Shown: positions 7,722-17,620 of the stretch, piece by piece | Position numbering within the stretch: position 1 is the first letter of the stretch | Layout of the letters: every line of letters starts with the position of its first letter | Source of the DNA: Mycolicibacterium pyrenivorans | GTDB lineage: Bacteria; Actinomycetota; Actinomycetes; Mycobacteriales; Mycobacteriaceae | Direction of reading: 5' to 3' | Assembly: GCF_025821625.1 (NCBI RefSeq) | Contig: NZ_JACKSH010000060.1 | Span: forward strand, 1 to 64,000 | Length of the DNA stretch: 64,000 bases | Position numbers and translations under genes: made by a program | The notes under the pieces: model-generated | Told to the model about the DNA's origin: nothing | The model's database searches: none | Seen by the model: the letters and a program-made list of their open reading frames with translations, nothing else

Positions 7722-8243
7722 TCAAGTGAGCCAGAAATTTGCTGTCCTCGCCGTTCGTCCGCCAGCGCCGTCCACCGCCGCACGAGCGGCGTGAGGCAGC
7801 GACTTCAAGAGGCCGTCGGTGCCGTCGAGCGCCACGATCCGCTCGATCAGGCCCGCAGCCTCGATGGCGAAGTCCTGCGCACTGAGCGCCGGGCCGACTG
7901 CGACGACACGGGTGGGTGCGTCGAGGCCGTAGAGCTTGGCCAGGCTGTCGAGGGTGCGCAGCACGATCCGGGCGGCGTTGGCGTCGCCGTCCCGTGCGGC
8001 GGCCCAGAACGCGGACAGCACCCCCTCAAGTCGCGCGGAGTGCACCGCGCGGAACTCATCAACCGACTCGACCTCTCGGCGGGCCAGCAAGCGTGACACC
8101 GCATGTCAGGCACCGCTTTCGTCGGCATAGTCCAGGGCGGCGGCGATCTGGGCGTAGGTGTTGCCCTGCACCCGAAGCTCGACTGCGCTCAGTGCCCGCT
8201 GCCGCTCGTCGGCGTCCGGCTTGTTCTGCGTCGGGTCACTCAT
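7722..8243 (-). pseudogene. Phage-type HTH protein broken by an in-frame stop
   Basis: From the ATG at 8243, with GAGAGGA upstream, the frame encodes an N-terminal helix-turn-helix segment (SAVELRVQGNTYAQIAAAL). It meets a TGA at 8106-8108 and then continues in the same frame (HAVSRLLARREV, then EFRAVHSARLEGVLSAFW) to the stop at 7722. The continuation in frame suggests one point mutation (CGA to TGA) split a gene of about 173 codons. The layout resembles small DNA-binding proteins of actinobacterial prophages and integrative elements, such as terminase-small-subunit-like proteins. The family is not certain. Readthrough or a downstream start at 8099 could still give a 125-residue product. Confidence 0.65.
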
Positions 8244-8351
8244 GGTCGATTCCTCTCGATGGGGTCGGATAGGCTAGAGCGGACACGGGGCGCGGTCACA
8301 GCACCAGCGGCGTCCGGTTGCGGTTGGCCGTGGCCAGGCGTTCGTCGTCGG

Positions 8352-8806
8352 CGTCGCCGAGGCCGACGGGTCGACGTCAACGGGCGCGACATGATCGTGC
8401 CGACCAAGACCGACCGCACTGCCCGCGATCTCCCGCTGCCGCCCCGCGAACTGTCGATGATCAAGGCGATGCGCACGGTCCAGCTGCGTGAGCGGCTCGC
8501 CGTAGGCCGACCGCTGGCCGATGCGGACCTGTTGCTCGCGCGTGCTGACGGCACCGCGCTGCCCGTGCGCGAATACAGCCGCGAGTTCGCCGCCCAGCGC
8601 AAGTCGGCGGGGCTGAAGGCGGTCACGCTCGGAAGCTGCGCCACTCCAACATCACTCGGATGCGCGAGGCCGGTATCCCCGCCGATGTCGTCGCCGCGTG
8701 GCACGGCCACACCGAGCGGATGACGACGGCGGTCTACGGGCGGGTGACCGACCAACCGCTCACCGCCGCGTCAGCGGTGTTCTCGTCGGCGATAGGACAG
8801 AGTTGG
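8352..8806 (+). pseudogene. Tyrosine recombinase (integrase) remnant, frameshifted
   Basis: The catalytic C-terminal half of a phage-type tyrosine recombinase survives in two frames. The first (from about 8352) reads VDVNGRDMIVPTKTDRTARD and then PLADADLLLARADG. Near 8631-8633 the frame slips, and the second frame carries KLRHSNITRMREAGIPADVV, then WHGHTERM and AVYGRVTD. These contain the HxxR-region, the HGH and the catalytic tyrosine. The N-terminal arm- and core-binding domains are absent. The remnant points toward, and ends next to, tRNA-Ala, the usual arrangement for an element integrated at a tRNA 3' end. Confidence 0.82.
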
Positions 8807-8885
8807 GACATTCGGCTGCGCGCGGACCCTCGCCCGCAAACGAAGAAGCCAGCCCCGGCCAATAGTCGGAGCAGGTTTCTGTGGG

Positions 8886-8958
8886 TGGAGCTAAGGGGAT
8901 TCGAACCCCTGACCCCCACACTGCCAGTGTGGTGCGCTACCAACTGCGCCATAGCCCC
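8886..8958 (-). tRNA. tRNA-Ala (anticodon GGC)
   Basis: The minus strand folds as a 73-nt tRNA. The acceptor stem is GGGGCTA/TAGCTCC with one G-U pair, the T arm contains GGTTCGAATCC, and the anticodon stem CCACA/TGTGG encloses a loop with GGC. The 3' CCA is not encoded. Its 3' end faces the integrase remnant, which makes it the probable attachment site of the decayed island to the left. Confidence 0.95.
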
Positions 8959-9014
8959 GTTAACTCGTGCTCATCGAAGCTACACCACCAGCGGTTGCCG
9001 TTCAAAATCGCAGG

Positions 9015-10292
9015 TCACGGCACTTCGCCGCCGGCTTCCGGACCCAACGGCCTGCTCTGCGTGTGCTCGGCGAACGTGCGCGGCCTGGTCTCCGGGGCAA
9101 AGATCCACCCGACCGCCGCGACGCCCAGAATGACTCCGCTGACCAAGAAGGCCCATCCGTAGGACGTGTACTGCGCGATCAAACCCACCAGCAGTGATCC
9201 GCCGATCGAGCCGAAGTCCGCCATCATCTGGAACGTCGCGACCGCGGTTCCGCCGCGGGACTTGTTGCCCACGATGTCGGCGACCGCCGCCTGCTGCGGC
9301 GAGATGAAGATGCCGGTGGCCGCCCCGGCGACATAGGCGGCCGCCAGGAACACCGGCAGCGACGTGGTGAAGCCCACCAGAGACGTCGACACCGCCGCCA
9401 ACGTGAGCCCGACGATCATCAGCTTGCGGCGTCCGATTCGGTCCGACAGGTATCCACTGGGGATGACGACCGAAATGTTGCCCACCGCGAACGCGGTCAA
9501 CGCCAGACCCGCCGCGCCAGGACCACGGCCCAGCACCTCCACGATGAACAGAGGCACCAGGGCGATGCGCAACCCGAACGACGCCCATCCCGTCGCGAAG
9601 TTGGAGAACAGCGCTGCCCGGTAGGCCCGGTGCCGGAACACCGTTCGGAACGGCATCGGCGGCTCCAGGGCCTCCTCCGACGGGCCGACCACCGCAGACT
9701 TGCGCAGACTGGCGAACACGACAGTCGCGGCGACCATCAGGGCGGCCCCGTAGATCAAGAACGGCGCAGCCAGCCCGAAGCCCACGGTCAGGCTTCCCAG
9801 AATGGGCCCGCCCACCGAGCCGATCATGAACCCTGACGAGAACAGTCCGGCGACGCGGCCACGCGCACCGGGAGGCGAGATCCGGATCATCAGCCCCAGC
9901 GAGGACACCGTGAACATCGCTGAACCGACCCCGCCCAGCGAGCGGAACAGCAAGAGTTGCCAATATGTTTCGGCGAAGGCACACACCGCGGTCGACACCG
10001 CGACAATCAACAGGCCGCTGATATAGACCCGCCGCTCCCCCAGTTTCTGGACCAACAGCCCCGCAGGTGGGGCCCCGACCAGACGCATGACAGCGAACGC
10101 GGTGATGACGAACGTCGCGGCGCTGATGCTCACCCCGAAGTTGCGTGCGTATTGCGGCAGCACCGGGGCCACCACGCCATAGCCGAGCGCCACCACCACA
10201 TTGGCCGCCACCAGTACCCAGACCTCACGCGGTAACCGCTGTTTCGCCTCCCCCTGCGCAGCCGGACACTCGCCCTCCGCGCGCGAACTCAA
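9015..10292 (-). CDS. Major facilitator superfamily transporter
   Basis: A 425-residue, 12-helix MFS transporter of the drug/metabolite exporter type. The loop between helices 2 and 3 reads [16 protein letters not shown], and the equivalent loop in the second half reads [16 protein letters not shown]. The segment [17 protein letters not shown] matches the helix-5 antiporter motif. The start is a TTG that overlaps the pgm stop (TTGA); no better start exists before the first helix. It is co-oriented with pgm, but the substrate cannot be told from the sequence. Confidence 0.88.
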   Translation of the reverse strand: MSSRAEGECPAAQGEAKQRLPREVWVLVAANVVVALGYGVVAPVLPQYARNFGVSISAATFVITAFAVMRLVGAPPAGLLVQKLGERRVYISGLLIVAVSTAVCAFAETYWQLLLFRSLGGVGSAMFTVSSLGLMIRISPPGARGRVAGLFSSGFMIGSVGGPILGSLTVGFGLAAPFLIYGAALMVAATVVFASLRKSAVVGPSEEALEPPMPFRTVFRHRAYRAALFSNFATGWASFGLRIALVPLFIVEVLGRGPGAAGLALTAFAVGNISVVIPSGYLSDRIGRRKLMIVGLTLAAVSTSLVGFTTSLPVFLAAAYVAGAATGIFISPQQAAVADIVGNKSRGGTAVATFQMMADFGSIGGSLLVGLIAQYTSYGWAFLVSGVILGVAAVGWIFAPETRPRTFAEHTQSRPLGPEAGGEVP

Positions 10293-11932
10293 GCGATGAC
10301 CTTGTTGACTACTTCGCGCGCGGCGTCCTGGACCTCGGCGAGATGCTCAGGGCCGCGGAATGATTCGGCGTAGATCTTGTACACGTCCTCGGTTCCCGAC
10401 GGGCGCGCGGCGAACCACGCGTTCTCCGTCGTCACCTTCAGGCCGCCCAACGCGGCGCCGTTGCCGGGCGCGGTGGTCAGCTTGGCGGTGATCGCCTCGC
10501 CGGCCAGTTCGGTGGCGGTGACCTGCTCGGGCGACAGTTTGGCCAACCGCGCCTTCTGCTCACGGTCGGCGGGCGCATCGATCCGCGCGTAGGTCGGGGC
10601 GCCGTATTGTTCGGCCAGCTCCGCGTAACGCTGCGACGGCGTCGAACCGGTCACCGCGAGGATCTCCGAGGCCAGCAGCGCCAGGATGATGCCGTCCTTG
10701 TCGGTCGTCCACACCGAGCCGTCCCGGCGCAGGAAGGACGCACCGGCGCTCTCCTCGCCGCCGAAACCGATGGTGCCGCCGATCAGTCCGTCGACGAACC
10801 ACTTGAACCCGACGGGGACCTCGACGAGTTTGCGTCCCAGCCCGGCCACCACCCGGTCGATGATCGAGGAGCTCACCGCCGTCTTGCCGACCGCGGTCCC
10901 GGCGGCCCACTGCGGCCGGTGCGCGAGCAGGTAGTCGATGGCCACCGCGAGGTAGTGGTTCGGGTTGAGCAGACCGCCGTCCGGGGTGACGATGCCGTGC
11001 CGGTCGGAGTCGGCGTCGTTGCCGGTCGCGATCTGATAGGAGTCAGCGTCGCCGATGACTTTTTGAACAAGAGCAGCCATGGCGTTGGGTGAGCTGCAGT
11101 CCATCCGGATCTTGCCGTCGGTGTCGAGCGTCATGAACCGCCACGTCGCGTCGACAAGCGGGTTGACGACCGTCAGGTCGAGGTTGTGGCGTTCTGCGAT
11201 GGCGCCCCAGTAGTCGACGCTGGCCCCGCCCAGGGGGTCGGCACCGATCCGGATTCCCTGGGCGCTGATCGCGTGCACATCGACGACGTTGGGCAGATCG
11301 GCGACGTAGGCGTCGAGGTAGTCGTGGCGCTGCGCGGTTCCCAGCGCTCTGGCCAGCGGCACCCGATGGACCCCCTTGAGGCCGTCGCGCAGGATTTCGT
11401 TGGCCCGCTTGGCGATGACGCCGGTGGCGTCGGTGTCCGCAGGGCCGCCGTTGGGCGGGTTGTACTTGAACCCGCCGTCGCGGGGCGGATTGTGCGACGG
11501 CGTGACGACGATGCCGTCGGCGAGCGCGGTGTCGCGGCCCCGGTTGAACGACAGGATCGCGTGGCTCACCGCCGGCGTCGGTGTGTAGCGATCCGCCGAA
11601 TCGATCATCGCGACAACATCGTTGGCGGCCAGCACCTCCAGCGCCGACACCCAGGCCGGCTCCGACAGCGCATGGGTGTCGCGGCCGATGAACAGCGGGC
11701 CCGTGGTGCCCTGCGCGGCCCGGTACTCGACGATGGCCTGCGTGGTGGCCAGGATGTGCGCCTCGTTGAAGGCCGCGTCCAGGCTCGATCCGCGATGACC
11801 CGACGTGCCGAACGCCACCTGCTGGTCGAGGTCGTCCGGATCGGGAGCAACGGTGTAGTAGGCCGTCACCACCTTGGCCACGTCGATCAGGTCCTCGGGT
11901 TGTGCCGGTTGACCGGCACGGGGATTCGCCAT
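10289..11932 (-). CDS. pgm: Phosphoglucomutase (alpha-D-glucose type)
   Basis: A 547-residue cytosolic enzyme interconverting glucose-1-phosphate and glucose-6-phosphate, feeding glycogen, trehalose and cell-wall sugar synthesis. The phosphoserine loop TPSHNP places the catalytic Ser at 146, the Mg-binding loop contains NDADSDRHG, and the sugar-binding GGEESAG and C-terminal phosphate-binding RPSGTED motifs are present. The length matches the bacterial family. Start at the ATG at 11932 (MANPRAG). The gene is divergent from the crcB pair, leaving only about 63 bases between the starts. Confidence 0.95.
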   Translation of the reverse strand: MANPRAGQPAQPEDLIDVAKVVTAYYTVAPDPDDLDQQVAFGTSGHRGSSLDAAFNEAHILATTQAIVEYRAAQGTTGPLFIGRDTHALSEPAWVSALEVLAANDVVAMIDSADRYTPTPAVSHAILSFNRGRDTALADGIVVTPSHNPPRDGGFKYNPPNGGPADTDATGVIAKRANEILRDGLKGVHRVPLARALGTAQRHDYLDAYVADLPNVVDVHAISAQGIRIGADPLGGASVDYWGAIAERHNLDLTVVNPLVDATWRFMTLDTDGKIRMDCSSPNAMAALVQKVIGDADSYQIATGNDADSDRHGIVTPDGGLLNPNHYLAVAIDYLLAHRPQWAAGTAVGKTAVSSSIIDRVVAGLGRKLVEVPVGFKWFVDGLIGGTIGFGGEESAGASFLRRDGSVWTTDKDGIILALLASEILAVTGSTPSQRYAELAEQYGAPTYARIDAPADREQKARLAKLSPEQVTATELAGEAITAKLTTAPGNGAALGGLKVTTENAWFAARPSGTEDVYKIYAESFRGPEHLAEVQDAAREVVNKVIA

Positions 11933-11995
11933 GGTGTCGATTCTGCTACGTCTCCCTCGCGCAAAGAACCCACCCGGGTGTGCATACTCTCCGTC

Positions 11996-12397
11996 ATGGC
12001 CTACGACCGGCGGGAACTCACCGCGGTGTTCGTCGGCGGCGCGCTCGGTGCGCTCTCCCGCGCGGCCTTCGAGACGTTGGCCGCCCCGGATCCCGGACGC
12101 TGGCCGTGGCCGACGTTCGTCGTGAACATCGTGGGCGCTTTCCTGCTCGGCTACTTCACCACCCGCCTGTTGGAGCGGCTGCCGCTGTCCAGCTACCGGC
12201 GACCGCTGCTCGGCACCGGGTTGTGCGGCGGGCTGACGACCTTCTCGACGATGCAGGTCGAGACCATTTCGATGATCGAGCACGGGCATTACGGCCTGGC
12301 GGCCGGCTACACGATTGGCAGCATCGTCGGGGGCCTGATCGCCGTCTACGTCGCCACGATGCTGGTCCGGCGTGTCCGGGTGGGGGTGCGGCGATGA
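11996..12397 (+). CDS. crcB: Fluoride channel protein CrcB/Fluc (first subunit)
   Basis: A 133-residue, four-helix membrane protein of the Fluc/CrcB family, which lets fluoride leave the cell. Family motifs are [11 protein letters not shown] near the N-terminus, the conserved Asn in [13 protein letters not shown], and [15 protein letters not shown]. It overlaps the second crcB by four bases (ATGA), fitting actinobacterial pairs in which two different subunits form an antiparallel heterodimer. The leader of about 60 bases is too short to hold a fluoride riboswitch. Confidence 0.92.
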   Translation: MAYDRRELTAVFVGGALGALSRAAFETLAAPDPGRWPWPTFVVNIVGAFLLGYFTTRLLERLPLSSYRRPLLGTGLCGGLTTFSTMQVETISMIEHGHYGLAAGYTIGSIVGGLIAVYVATMLVRRVRVGVRR

Positions 12398-12762
12398 CGG
12401 ACATTCTGGTCTGGGGCGGCGTCCTGGTTCTCGGCGGGGTCGGCGCGGTGGCGCGCTTTCTGGTCGACCGGACGGTGGCACGCCGCACCGCGGGCTCGTT
12501 TCCGTTCGGCACCCTGGTGGTCAACCTCAGCGGCGCCCTCGTCCTCGGCTTCCTGACCGGTTTGGCACTCCCGCACGACGTGGCCCTGCTCGCGGGCACG
12601 GCCCTGATCGGTTCCTACACGACGTTTTCGACGTGGATGTTCGAGACCCAACGCCTCGGCGAGGAACGCCAGGCCGGGTACGCCGCGGCCAACATCCTGG
12701 TCAGCGTCGCACTCGGCTTGGCGGCCGCGGCGGCCGGGATGTGGCTGGGGATGCGGCTGTGA
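12394..12762 (+). CDS. crcB: Fluoride channel protein CrcB/Fluc (second subunit)
   Basis: A 122-residue partner of the preceding gene with the same motifs: [30 protein letters not shown] and [13 protein letters not shown]. Paired unequal subunits of this kind form a dual-topology-derived heterodimeric channel. The reading frame overlaps both neighbours (ATGA with crcB-1, GTGA with the DUF190 gene), so the three genes are almost certainly one translationally coupled operon. Confidence 0.92.
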   Translation: MTDILVWGGVLVLGGVGAVARFLVDRTVARRTAGSFPFGTLVVNLSGALVLGFLTGLALPHDVALLAGTALIGSYTTFSTWMFETQRLGEERQAGYAAANILVSVALGLAAAAAGMWLGMRL

Positions 12763-13844
12763 ACCAGGACTGCCTGAAGCTGACCGCGTACTTCGGTGAG
12801 CGACAGCGCACCGACGGGCAGTTCCTCGCCGAGCAGCTGCTCGCGCTCTACGGTCGCGAACGCTTGGCCACCAGCATCATGCTGCGGGGCGCGGCCGGCT
12901 TCGGACCGCGGCACCAACTGCGCACCGACAGCTCGCTCAGCCTTTCCGAGGATCCGCCGGTGGCCGTCGCGGCAGTCGACACGGCCACCAAGGTCGCGGG
13001 GTTGGTGGACGCGGTGGTCGATCTCACGCCCCGTGGCCTGGTGACGGTGGAGCGGGCGCGGCTGATCGGCGGCGAACAGGACACCGACGCTTTCGCGATG
13101 CCACCGGCGATGCACGGTGCGGTGAAGCTGACCGTGTACGTGGGTCGGCAGGAACGCGTGCGCCGAGTCCCTGCCTACCGCGCCGTCTGCGATCTGCTCT
13201 TCCGACGCGGACTCGACGGAGCGTCGGCGTTCCTGGGCGTCGATGGCACGGCGCACGGACTTCGCCACCGCGCCCGGTTCTTCGGCCGCAACGTCGACGT
13301 GCCGATGATGGTCATCGCCGTCGGCGGGGCCGAGCACGTCGGGCGGGTCGTCCCCGAGCTCTACGGTCTGCTTCGCCAGCCGCTCATGACGATCGAAAGG
13401 GTGCGGGTCTGCAAGCGCGACGGCGTCCTGCTCTCCCGGCCGGATACTTTGCCCGGCAAGGACTTTGACGGCCGGCCCCTGCACCAGAAGCTGATGGTCT
13501 ACACCTCGGAGGACTCCCTCTACGACGGGATACCCATCCACCGCGCGCTGATCCGGCGATTACGGAAAGCGCACTGCGCCAGCGGGGCAACGGCGTTACG
13601 CGGTATGTGGGGGTTCCACGGCGGTCAGCCCCCGCACGGTGACCGGCTCTTCCAGCTCAGCCGGGGGATTCCAGTCACCACGATCGTGGTGGACACCCCC
13701 GACCGCATCGCGCGCAGCTTCGACATCGTCGATGAGGTGACCCGGCAGCACGGCCTGGTGACCAGTGAGATGGTGCCCGCGTCGATGTCGATCGACGCGG
13801 ACAGCGCACGACGTCGCGTCGAGTTGGCCAGCTATGACTACTGA
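12759..13844 (+). CDS. Triple DUF190 protein
   Basis: A 361-residue protein made of three DUF190 units of about 110 residues each. The units start at LKLTAYFGERQRTDGQ (about residue 5), VKLTVYVGRQERVRRVP (about 120) and QKLMVYTSEDSLYDGIP (about 240); each is followed by a helix and a Gly-rich GxxGFG/GMWGFHG-type turn. DUF190 has a PII-like ferredoxin fold, and single-domain members often sit beside crcB. The GTG start overlaps the second crcB (GTGA). A sensor or regulator of the fluoride channel is a reasonable guess. The three-unit form could be a covalent trimer equivalent, since PII proteins are trimers. Confidence 0.88.
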   Translation: MNQDCLKLTAYFGERQRTDGQFLAEQLLALYGRERLATSIMLRGAAGFGPRHQLRTDSSLSLSEDPPVAVAAVDTATKVAGLVDAVVDLTPRGLVTVERARLIGGEQDTDAFAMPPAMHGAVKLTVYVGRQERVRRVPAYRAVCDLLFRRGLDGASAFLGVDGTAHGLRHRARFFGRNVDVPMMVIAVGGAEHVGRVVPELYGLLRQPLMTIERVRVCKRDGVLLSRPDTLPGKDFDGRPLHQKLMVYTSEDSLYDGIPIHRALIRRLRKAHCASGATALRGMWGFHGGQPPHGDRLFQLSRGIPVTTIVVDTPDRIARSFDIVDEVTRQHGLVTSEMVPASMSIDADSARRRVELASYDY

Positions 13845-13857
13845 CACCCAGGCGGGG

Positions 13858-13876
13858 TAAGCGTAGCCTACCTTTA
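13858..13876. promoter_or_regulatory. Candidate IdeR iron box before mbtL
   Basis: TAAGCGTAGCCTACCTTTA matches the IdeR consensus TTAGGTTAGGCTAACCTAA at about 13 of 19 positions when read on the reverse strand, with the central TAGGCTA intact. It ends 24 bases before the mbtL ATG, where a repressor would block the promoter. In M. tuberculosis the equivalent genes are known to be iron-repressed through IdeR. The site here is read by eye. Confidence 0.6.
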
Positions 13877-13900
13877 CTTGTCGGTGTAACGTCCCACCGC

Positions 13901-14161
13901 ATGGAGACGCCAACCCCGGACGCCGTCGGCGCGGCCCTCGAGGAGATCCTGCGCGACGACCTCAATGTCGACATCAGTCGCGTGACGCGCGAGTCGCGCC
14001 TCATCGACGACGTGGGCCTTGATTCGGTGGCTTTCGCGGTCGGCATGGTGGCCATCGAGGACAAGATCGGCGTGGCACTGTCCGAAGAGGATCTGCTCAC
14101 CTGCGACACGGTCGGCGACCTCGAGGATGCGATCCTGGCGAAGGTACCGGCAGGCCGGTGA
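13901..14161 (+). CDS. mbtL: Acyl carrier protein MbtL (mycobactin lipid tail)
   Basis: An 86-residue acyl carrier protein. The phosphopantetheine attachment Ser is residue 42 in [10 protein letters not shown], and the charged helix after it ([12 protein letters not shown]) is typical. It is followed by mbtM, mbtN and convergent mbtK, the same order as Rv1344-Rv1347c in M. tuberculosis. There the carrier holds the fatty acyl chain that is activated, desaturated and transferred to the lysine of mycobactin. The stop overlaps the mbtM start (GTGA). Confidence 0.9.
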   Translation: METPTPDAVGAALEEILRDDLNVDISRVTRESRLIDDVGLDSVAFAVGMVAIEDKIGVALSEEDLLTCDTVGDLEDAILAKVPAGR

Positions 14162-15738
14162 GTGCGCTCGCGACCGCGTTGTCGACGGCGATGACGACGT
14201 CGACGACGGACCTCGTGCTGCTCGACCGCACCAGCGGAACCTGGACCCGACATCCGTGGCAAGAGGTACACGCCCGCGCCGAGAACATCGCCGAACACGT
14301 CGTCGCGGGGCCTCCCGGCGCCGTCGGCCTGGTGGGCGAACCCACGGTCGAGTTCGTCGCGGCGATCCAGGGTGCGTGGCTGGCGGGGCGCGCGTTGTCC
14401 ATCCTGCCCGGGCCCATTCGCGGCGCGGCCGGTCACGAATGGGCCTGCGCCACCACCGAGCGGTTCGCCGGCATCGGGGTCGGCCAGGTCTTCAGCCTCG
14501 ACAATCAGCTGACGTTGTTGCAGGACAACGATTCCGGTGTCGCGATTCACGACGTGGCGACCGTCGGTCACTCCCGGCGATCCTCGACGTTCGAACCCCA
14601 GATCGCCGAGTCGGGCACCCCGGCGATCCTGCAGGGCACTGCCGGATCGACCGGAACGCCGCGCACCGCCATCCTCTCACCCGAAGCGGTGGTGAACAAC
14701 GTCATCGGGTTGACCCGGCACGCCTCGGTGGACGCCACCGTCGACGTCGGGTGTTCGTGGCTGCCGCTGTACCACGACATGGGGTTGTCGTTCCTGCTGA
14801 GCAGCGCACTGGCCGCCAGCGAGTTGTGGCTGGCGCCGACGGCAGCCTTCGCCGCGTCACCGTTCCGGTGGCTCACCTGGCTGTCGGAGAGCCGCGCAAG
14901 CATCACCGCCGCACCCAATTTCGCGTACTCGGTGCTCGGCAAATATGCCCGGCGGGTACGCGACGTGGACTTGGGCAGGCTTCGCTTCGCCATCAATGGC
15001 GGCGAGCCGGTCGACTGCACCGGCTTCGAGGTGTTCCTGACCGAGATGACGCGTTTCGGGCTCGATCCGCATTGCGCCGCGCCGTCGTACGGACTGGCCG
15101 AGTCGACGTGTGCCGTCACCTCCCCGCTCCCGGGAACCGGCCTGGTTGTCGATGAGATCGTCGATCCGGCAACAGATTCCGCGACGCGACACGCCGTGCT
15201 CGGCGCTCCCATCCCCGGCATGGAGTTGCGGATCGTGCCGACCGACCATGCCGAACGGTCCGGCGGCCCTGAGATCGGAGAGGTCGAGATCCGGGGCACG
15301 TCGATGATGTCGGGGTACGTGGGACAGCCCCCGACGGCGCCCGGCGAGTGGTTCCGCACCGGCGATCTGGGCTACCTGCGCGACGCCGGTCTGGTGGTAT
15401 GCGGCCGGATCAAGGAACTCATCACCGTGGCAGGACGCAACCTGTTCCCCAGCGAGGTCGAGCGCGTCGCCGCGCAGGTGCGCGGTGTGCGCGAGGGCGC
15501 CGTCGTCGCGGTGAGCGCCGACGGCGGCTCGGCTCGCCAGGGTCTCGTCATCGCCGCGGAGTTCCGGGGATCCGACGAGGCTGGCGCCCGAAGCGAATTG
15601 GTCCAGCGGGTGGCATCGCACTGCGGTGTGGTACCTGCCGACGTGGTCTTCCTCGCACCCGGTTCGCTACCGCGCACGTCGTCGGGCAAGCTGCGCCGAC
15701 TCGAAGTGAAACGAAACCTGGAGGCCGTGCGCGCATGA
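14158..15738 (+). CDS. mbtM: Fatty acyl-AMP ligase MbtM (FadD33 type)
   Basis: A 526-residue adenylate-forming enzyme that activates a long-chain fatty acid as the acyl-AMP and loads it onto MbtL for mycobactin acylation. The ATP-binding loop is [13 protein letters not shown] (residues 159-171). The AMP-binding core continues through YGLAEST and [10 protein letters not shown], and the C-terminal SSGKLRR holds the late catalytic Lys. It starts with GTG overlapping mbtL and is overlapped by mbtN (ATGA), so the genes are one transcript. The order and length match the mycobacterial mbt-2 locus. Confidence 0.92.
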   Translation: MSALATALSTAMTTSTTDLVLLDRTSGTWTRHPWQEVHARAENIAEHVVAGPPGAVGLVGEPTVEFVAAIQGAWLAGRALSILPGPIRGAAGHEWACATTERFAGIGVGQVFSLDNQLTLLQDNDSGVAIHDVATVGHSRRSSTFEPQIAESGTPAILQGTAGSTGTPRTAILSPEAVVNNVIGLTRHASVDATVDVGCSWLPLYHDMGLSFLLSSALAASELWLAPTAAFAASPFRWLTWLSESRASITAAPNFAYSVLGKYARRVRDVDLGRLRFAINGGEPVDCTGFEVFLTEMTRFGLDPHCAAPSYGLAESTCAVTSPLPGTGLVVDEIVDPATDSATRHAVLGAPIPGMELRIVPTDHAERSGGPEIGEVEIRGTSMMSGYVGQPPTAPGEWFRTGDLGYLRDAGLVVCGRIKELITVAGRNLFPSEVERVAAQVRGVREGAVVAVSADGGSARQGLVIAAEFRGSDEAGARSELVQRVASHCGVVPADVVFLAPGSLPRTSSGKLRRLEVKRNLEAVRA

Positions 15739-16933
15739 CCACCTCGCTCGGTTCCGACATGGAAGGTTACCGCCGGCTTCTCGACGAGGTGTTCGACGAC
15801 ACGATCGTCGGCTGGACCGCCGATGCCGAAGCGTCGGAACGGTTTCCCCGCAAGCTGATCGAGCACCTGGGCGCTCGCGGGGTGTTTCGCAGCAAGTGGG
15901 GTCCGGCCGGCGGCCAACACCCCGACGTCGCCAAACTGAACGAACTCGCGTTCAGCCTCGGCAGGCTGGGTTCGGCCGGGATCGGGGTCGGCGTCAGCCT
16001 TCACGACTCGGCGATCGCCCTGCTACGGCGATTCGGCAAATCCGATCACCTCAAGATGATCTGCGAGCAGGCCATCGACGGTGAAGCGGTGCTGTGCATC
16101 GGCGCCTCGGAGGAGTCGGGCGGCTCGGACCTGCAGATCGTCGAGACCGAAGTACGCTCCGCCGGAGAAGGTTTCGAGGTCCGCGGCGTCAAGAAGTTCG
16201 TCTCGCTGGCCCCGGTCGCCGATCACATCGTGGTGGTCGCCCGGGGCATCGACAACGACCCCGGCAGCAGGCACGGCAACGTCCTGGTGATCGCGGTGCC
16301 CACCACGAAGGTCGAGGTGCAGACTCCGTACCCAAGGTGGGCGCCGGGCCGTTGGACACCGCGGCCGTGCACATCGACACCTGGGTGCCGGCAGACCATC
16401 TGGTGGCCAGGGCCGGTACCGGGTTGGCGGCGATCTCCTGGGGTCTGGCCCACGAACGGATGTCGATCGCCGGTCAGGTGGCCTCGTCGTGTCAGCGGGT
16501 GCTCGGCGTGACCCACGCCCGCATGGTCCGGCGCCGCCAGTTCGGCGCGACGCTGTTCGAGCATCAGGCTCTGCGGCTGCGGATGGCCGACCTTCAGGCA
16601 CGCGTCGATCTGCTGCGGCACGGTCTCAACGGCATTGCCGCACAAGGTCGTCTGGACCTCAGAGCGGCGGCGGCAGTCAAGGTCACCGCGGCACGCTTGG
16701 GCGAGGAGGTGCTGTCGGAGTGCATGCACATCTTCGGCGGTTCCGGCTATCTCGTCGACGAGACCCCGCTGGGCCGGTGGTGGCGCGACATGAAGCTGGC
16801 CCGGGTCGGCGGCGGCACCGACGAGGTGCTGTGGGAGTTGGTGGCCGCGGCGATGAAACCCGACTTCGACGGCTACGAGCAGATGATCGGCAACCATCCC
16901 CCGAGTAGCGCGGGAAAGCCGGAGGGCGGTTAG
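15735..16933 (+). pseudogene. mbtN: Acyl-ACP dehydrogenase MbtN, frameshifted as sequenced
   Basis: The gene encodes an acyl-CoA-dehydrogenase-fold flavoenzyme that puts the double bond into the mycobactin acyl chain. The first part (to about residue 200) is normal: [17 protein letters not shown] is the FAD-binding region. Near 16331-16340 the frame is lost: frame 1 reads [11 protein letters not shown], while the conserved continuation [17 protein letters not shown] lies in another frame and runs to 16933, including the [11 protein letters not shown] and GGGTDEVLW motifs. The total span of 1199 bases is one short of a multiple of three, so a single-base deletion explains it. Either the gene is a fresh pseudogene or the base call is wrong. 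Confidence 0.88.
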
Positions 16934-17562
16934 CTCACGGTCGGAATGTCGTCCGCGGTGCGGGGAAGCGCGTAGAGCGCCATCCGCCGGTTGGACATGT
17001 CGTGCTCGCCGAGGAACACGCACTTGGCGAACTCGCACACCCGACGGGCGCCGGTGTTGCGGTGATCCGGGTCGAACATCACGCGCCGGCAACGGGGTTC
17101 GATGTCGAACAGACTCGCCATCACCTTGGGTAACAGCAACGGCACCAGGCCCCGGTTCAGCAGTGCGAGATCGGCGACCGCCGCATGAATGCCGAGATCG
17201 TATGGATCGGCTGCGTACCGGGGCGCGATGGAATCCTTTGCTGCCCGGTAGATCTCGATGTAGGCGACGTCACGGCCGCGGAATCTGCCGATGAACGGCC
17301 TCGAGTATTCGCCGTCGAGCTGGGCCTGCATGTAGCGCTGCCACCGCTGCGGCGGCCACGGATACTCCCAGGCCTGGACCAGGTGCGGCATGTTCATCCA
17401 CTCCGACACCATCTCCGCGTCGGCGACCGGGTCGGCGATCCGCAGACCGTACGGTGGTGCGACCGTCGGGGCCGGCGGTCCCGGCACGGCCCGGACGTCA
17501 TCGGAGATCGAGGTGAGCTCGCGCGGGAGGACAGGTTTGAGGGCCTCGTCGATGTCGGTCAT
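16930..17562 (-). CDS. mbtK: Mycobactin lysine N6-acyltransferase MbtK
   Basis: A 210-residue GNAT-fold enzyme of the siderophore acyltransferase type. It transfers the fatty acyl group from MbtL to the lysine epsilon-amine of mycobactin. The likely catalytic residues are His126 in [10 protein letters not shown] and Asp164 in [13 protein letters not shown], matching the His/Asp pair of M. tuberculosis MbtK. The gene is convergent with mbtN and overlaps its end by four bases, as in the Rv1346/Rv1347c arrangement. Its promoter region faces rightward neighbours and contains IdeR-like half-sites. Confidence 0.92.
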   Translation of the reverse strand: MTDIDEALKPVLPRELTSISDDVRAVPGPPAPTVAPPYGLRIADPVADAEMVSEWMNMPHLVQAWEYPWPPQRWQRYMQAQLDGEYSRPFIGRFRGRDVAYIEIYRAAKDSIAPRYAADPYDLGIHAAVADLALLNRGLVPLLLPKVMASLFDIEPRCRRVMFDPDHRNTGARRVCEFAKCVFLGEHDMSNRRMALYALPRTADDIPTVS

Positions 17563-17570
17563 TTGACCGA

Positions 17571-17593
17571 GGAGCCTACCCGAGAAGGTAAGG
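17571..17593. promoter_or_regulatory. Weak IdeR-like half-sites before mbtK
   Basis: Upstream of mbtK are GCCTACCC (one IdeR half-site orientation) and AGGTAAGG, a perfect AGGTWAGS half-site at 17586-17593. Neither forms a full 19-base palindrome. Iron control of mbtK through this region is plausible but weakly supported. Confidence 0.3.
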
Positions 17594-17620
17594 GCAGGGT
17601 GACCTTCATCGCGGTGGACG

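Noticed and set aside
8881..9133. Frame reading through the tRNA-Ala region (WVELRGFEPLTPTLPVWC)
   Set aside because: It is an artefact of translating the tRNA, a well-known false protein, and not part of a gene.
11933..11995. Possible fluoride riboswitch before crcB
   Set aside because: The leader is only about 60 bases and lacks the paired elements of the crcB motif.
11932..12481. N-terminal extension of phosphoglucomutase by 183 residues
   Set aside because: It would cover the divergent crcB gene, and the extension is Arg/Pro-rich without similarity to the family. The ATG at 11932 gives the normal length.
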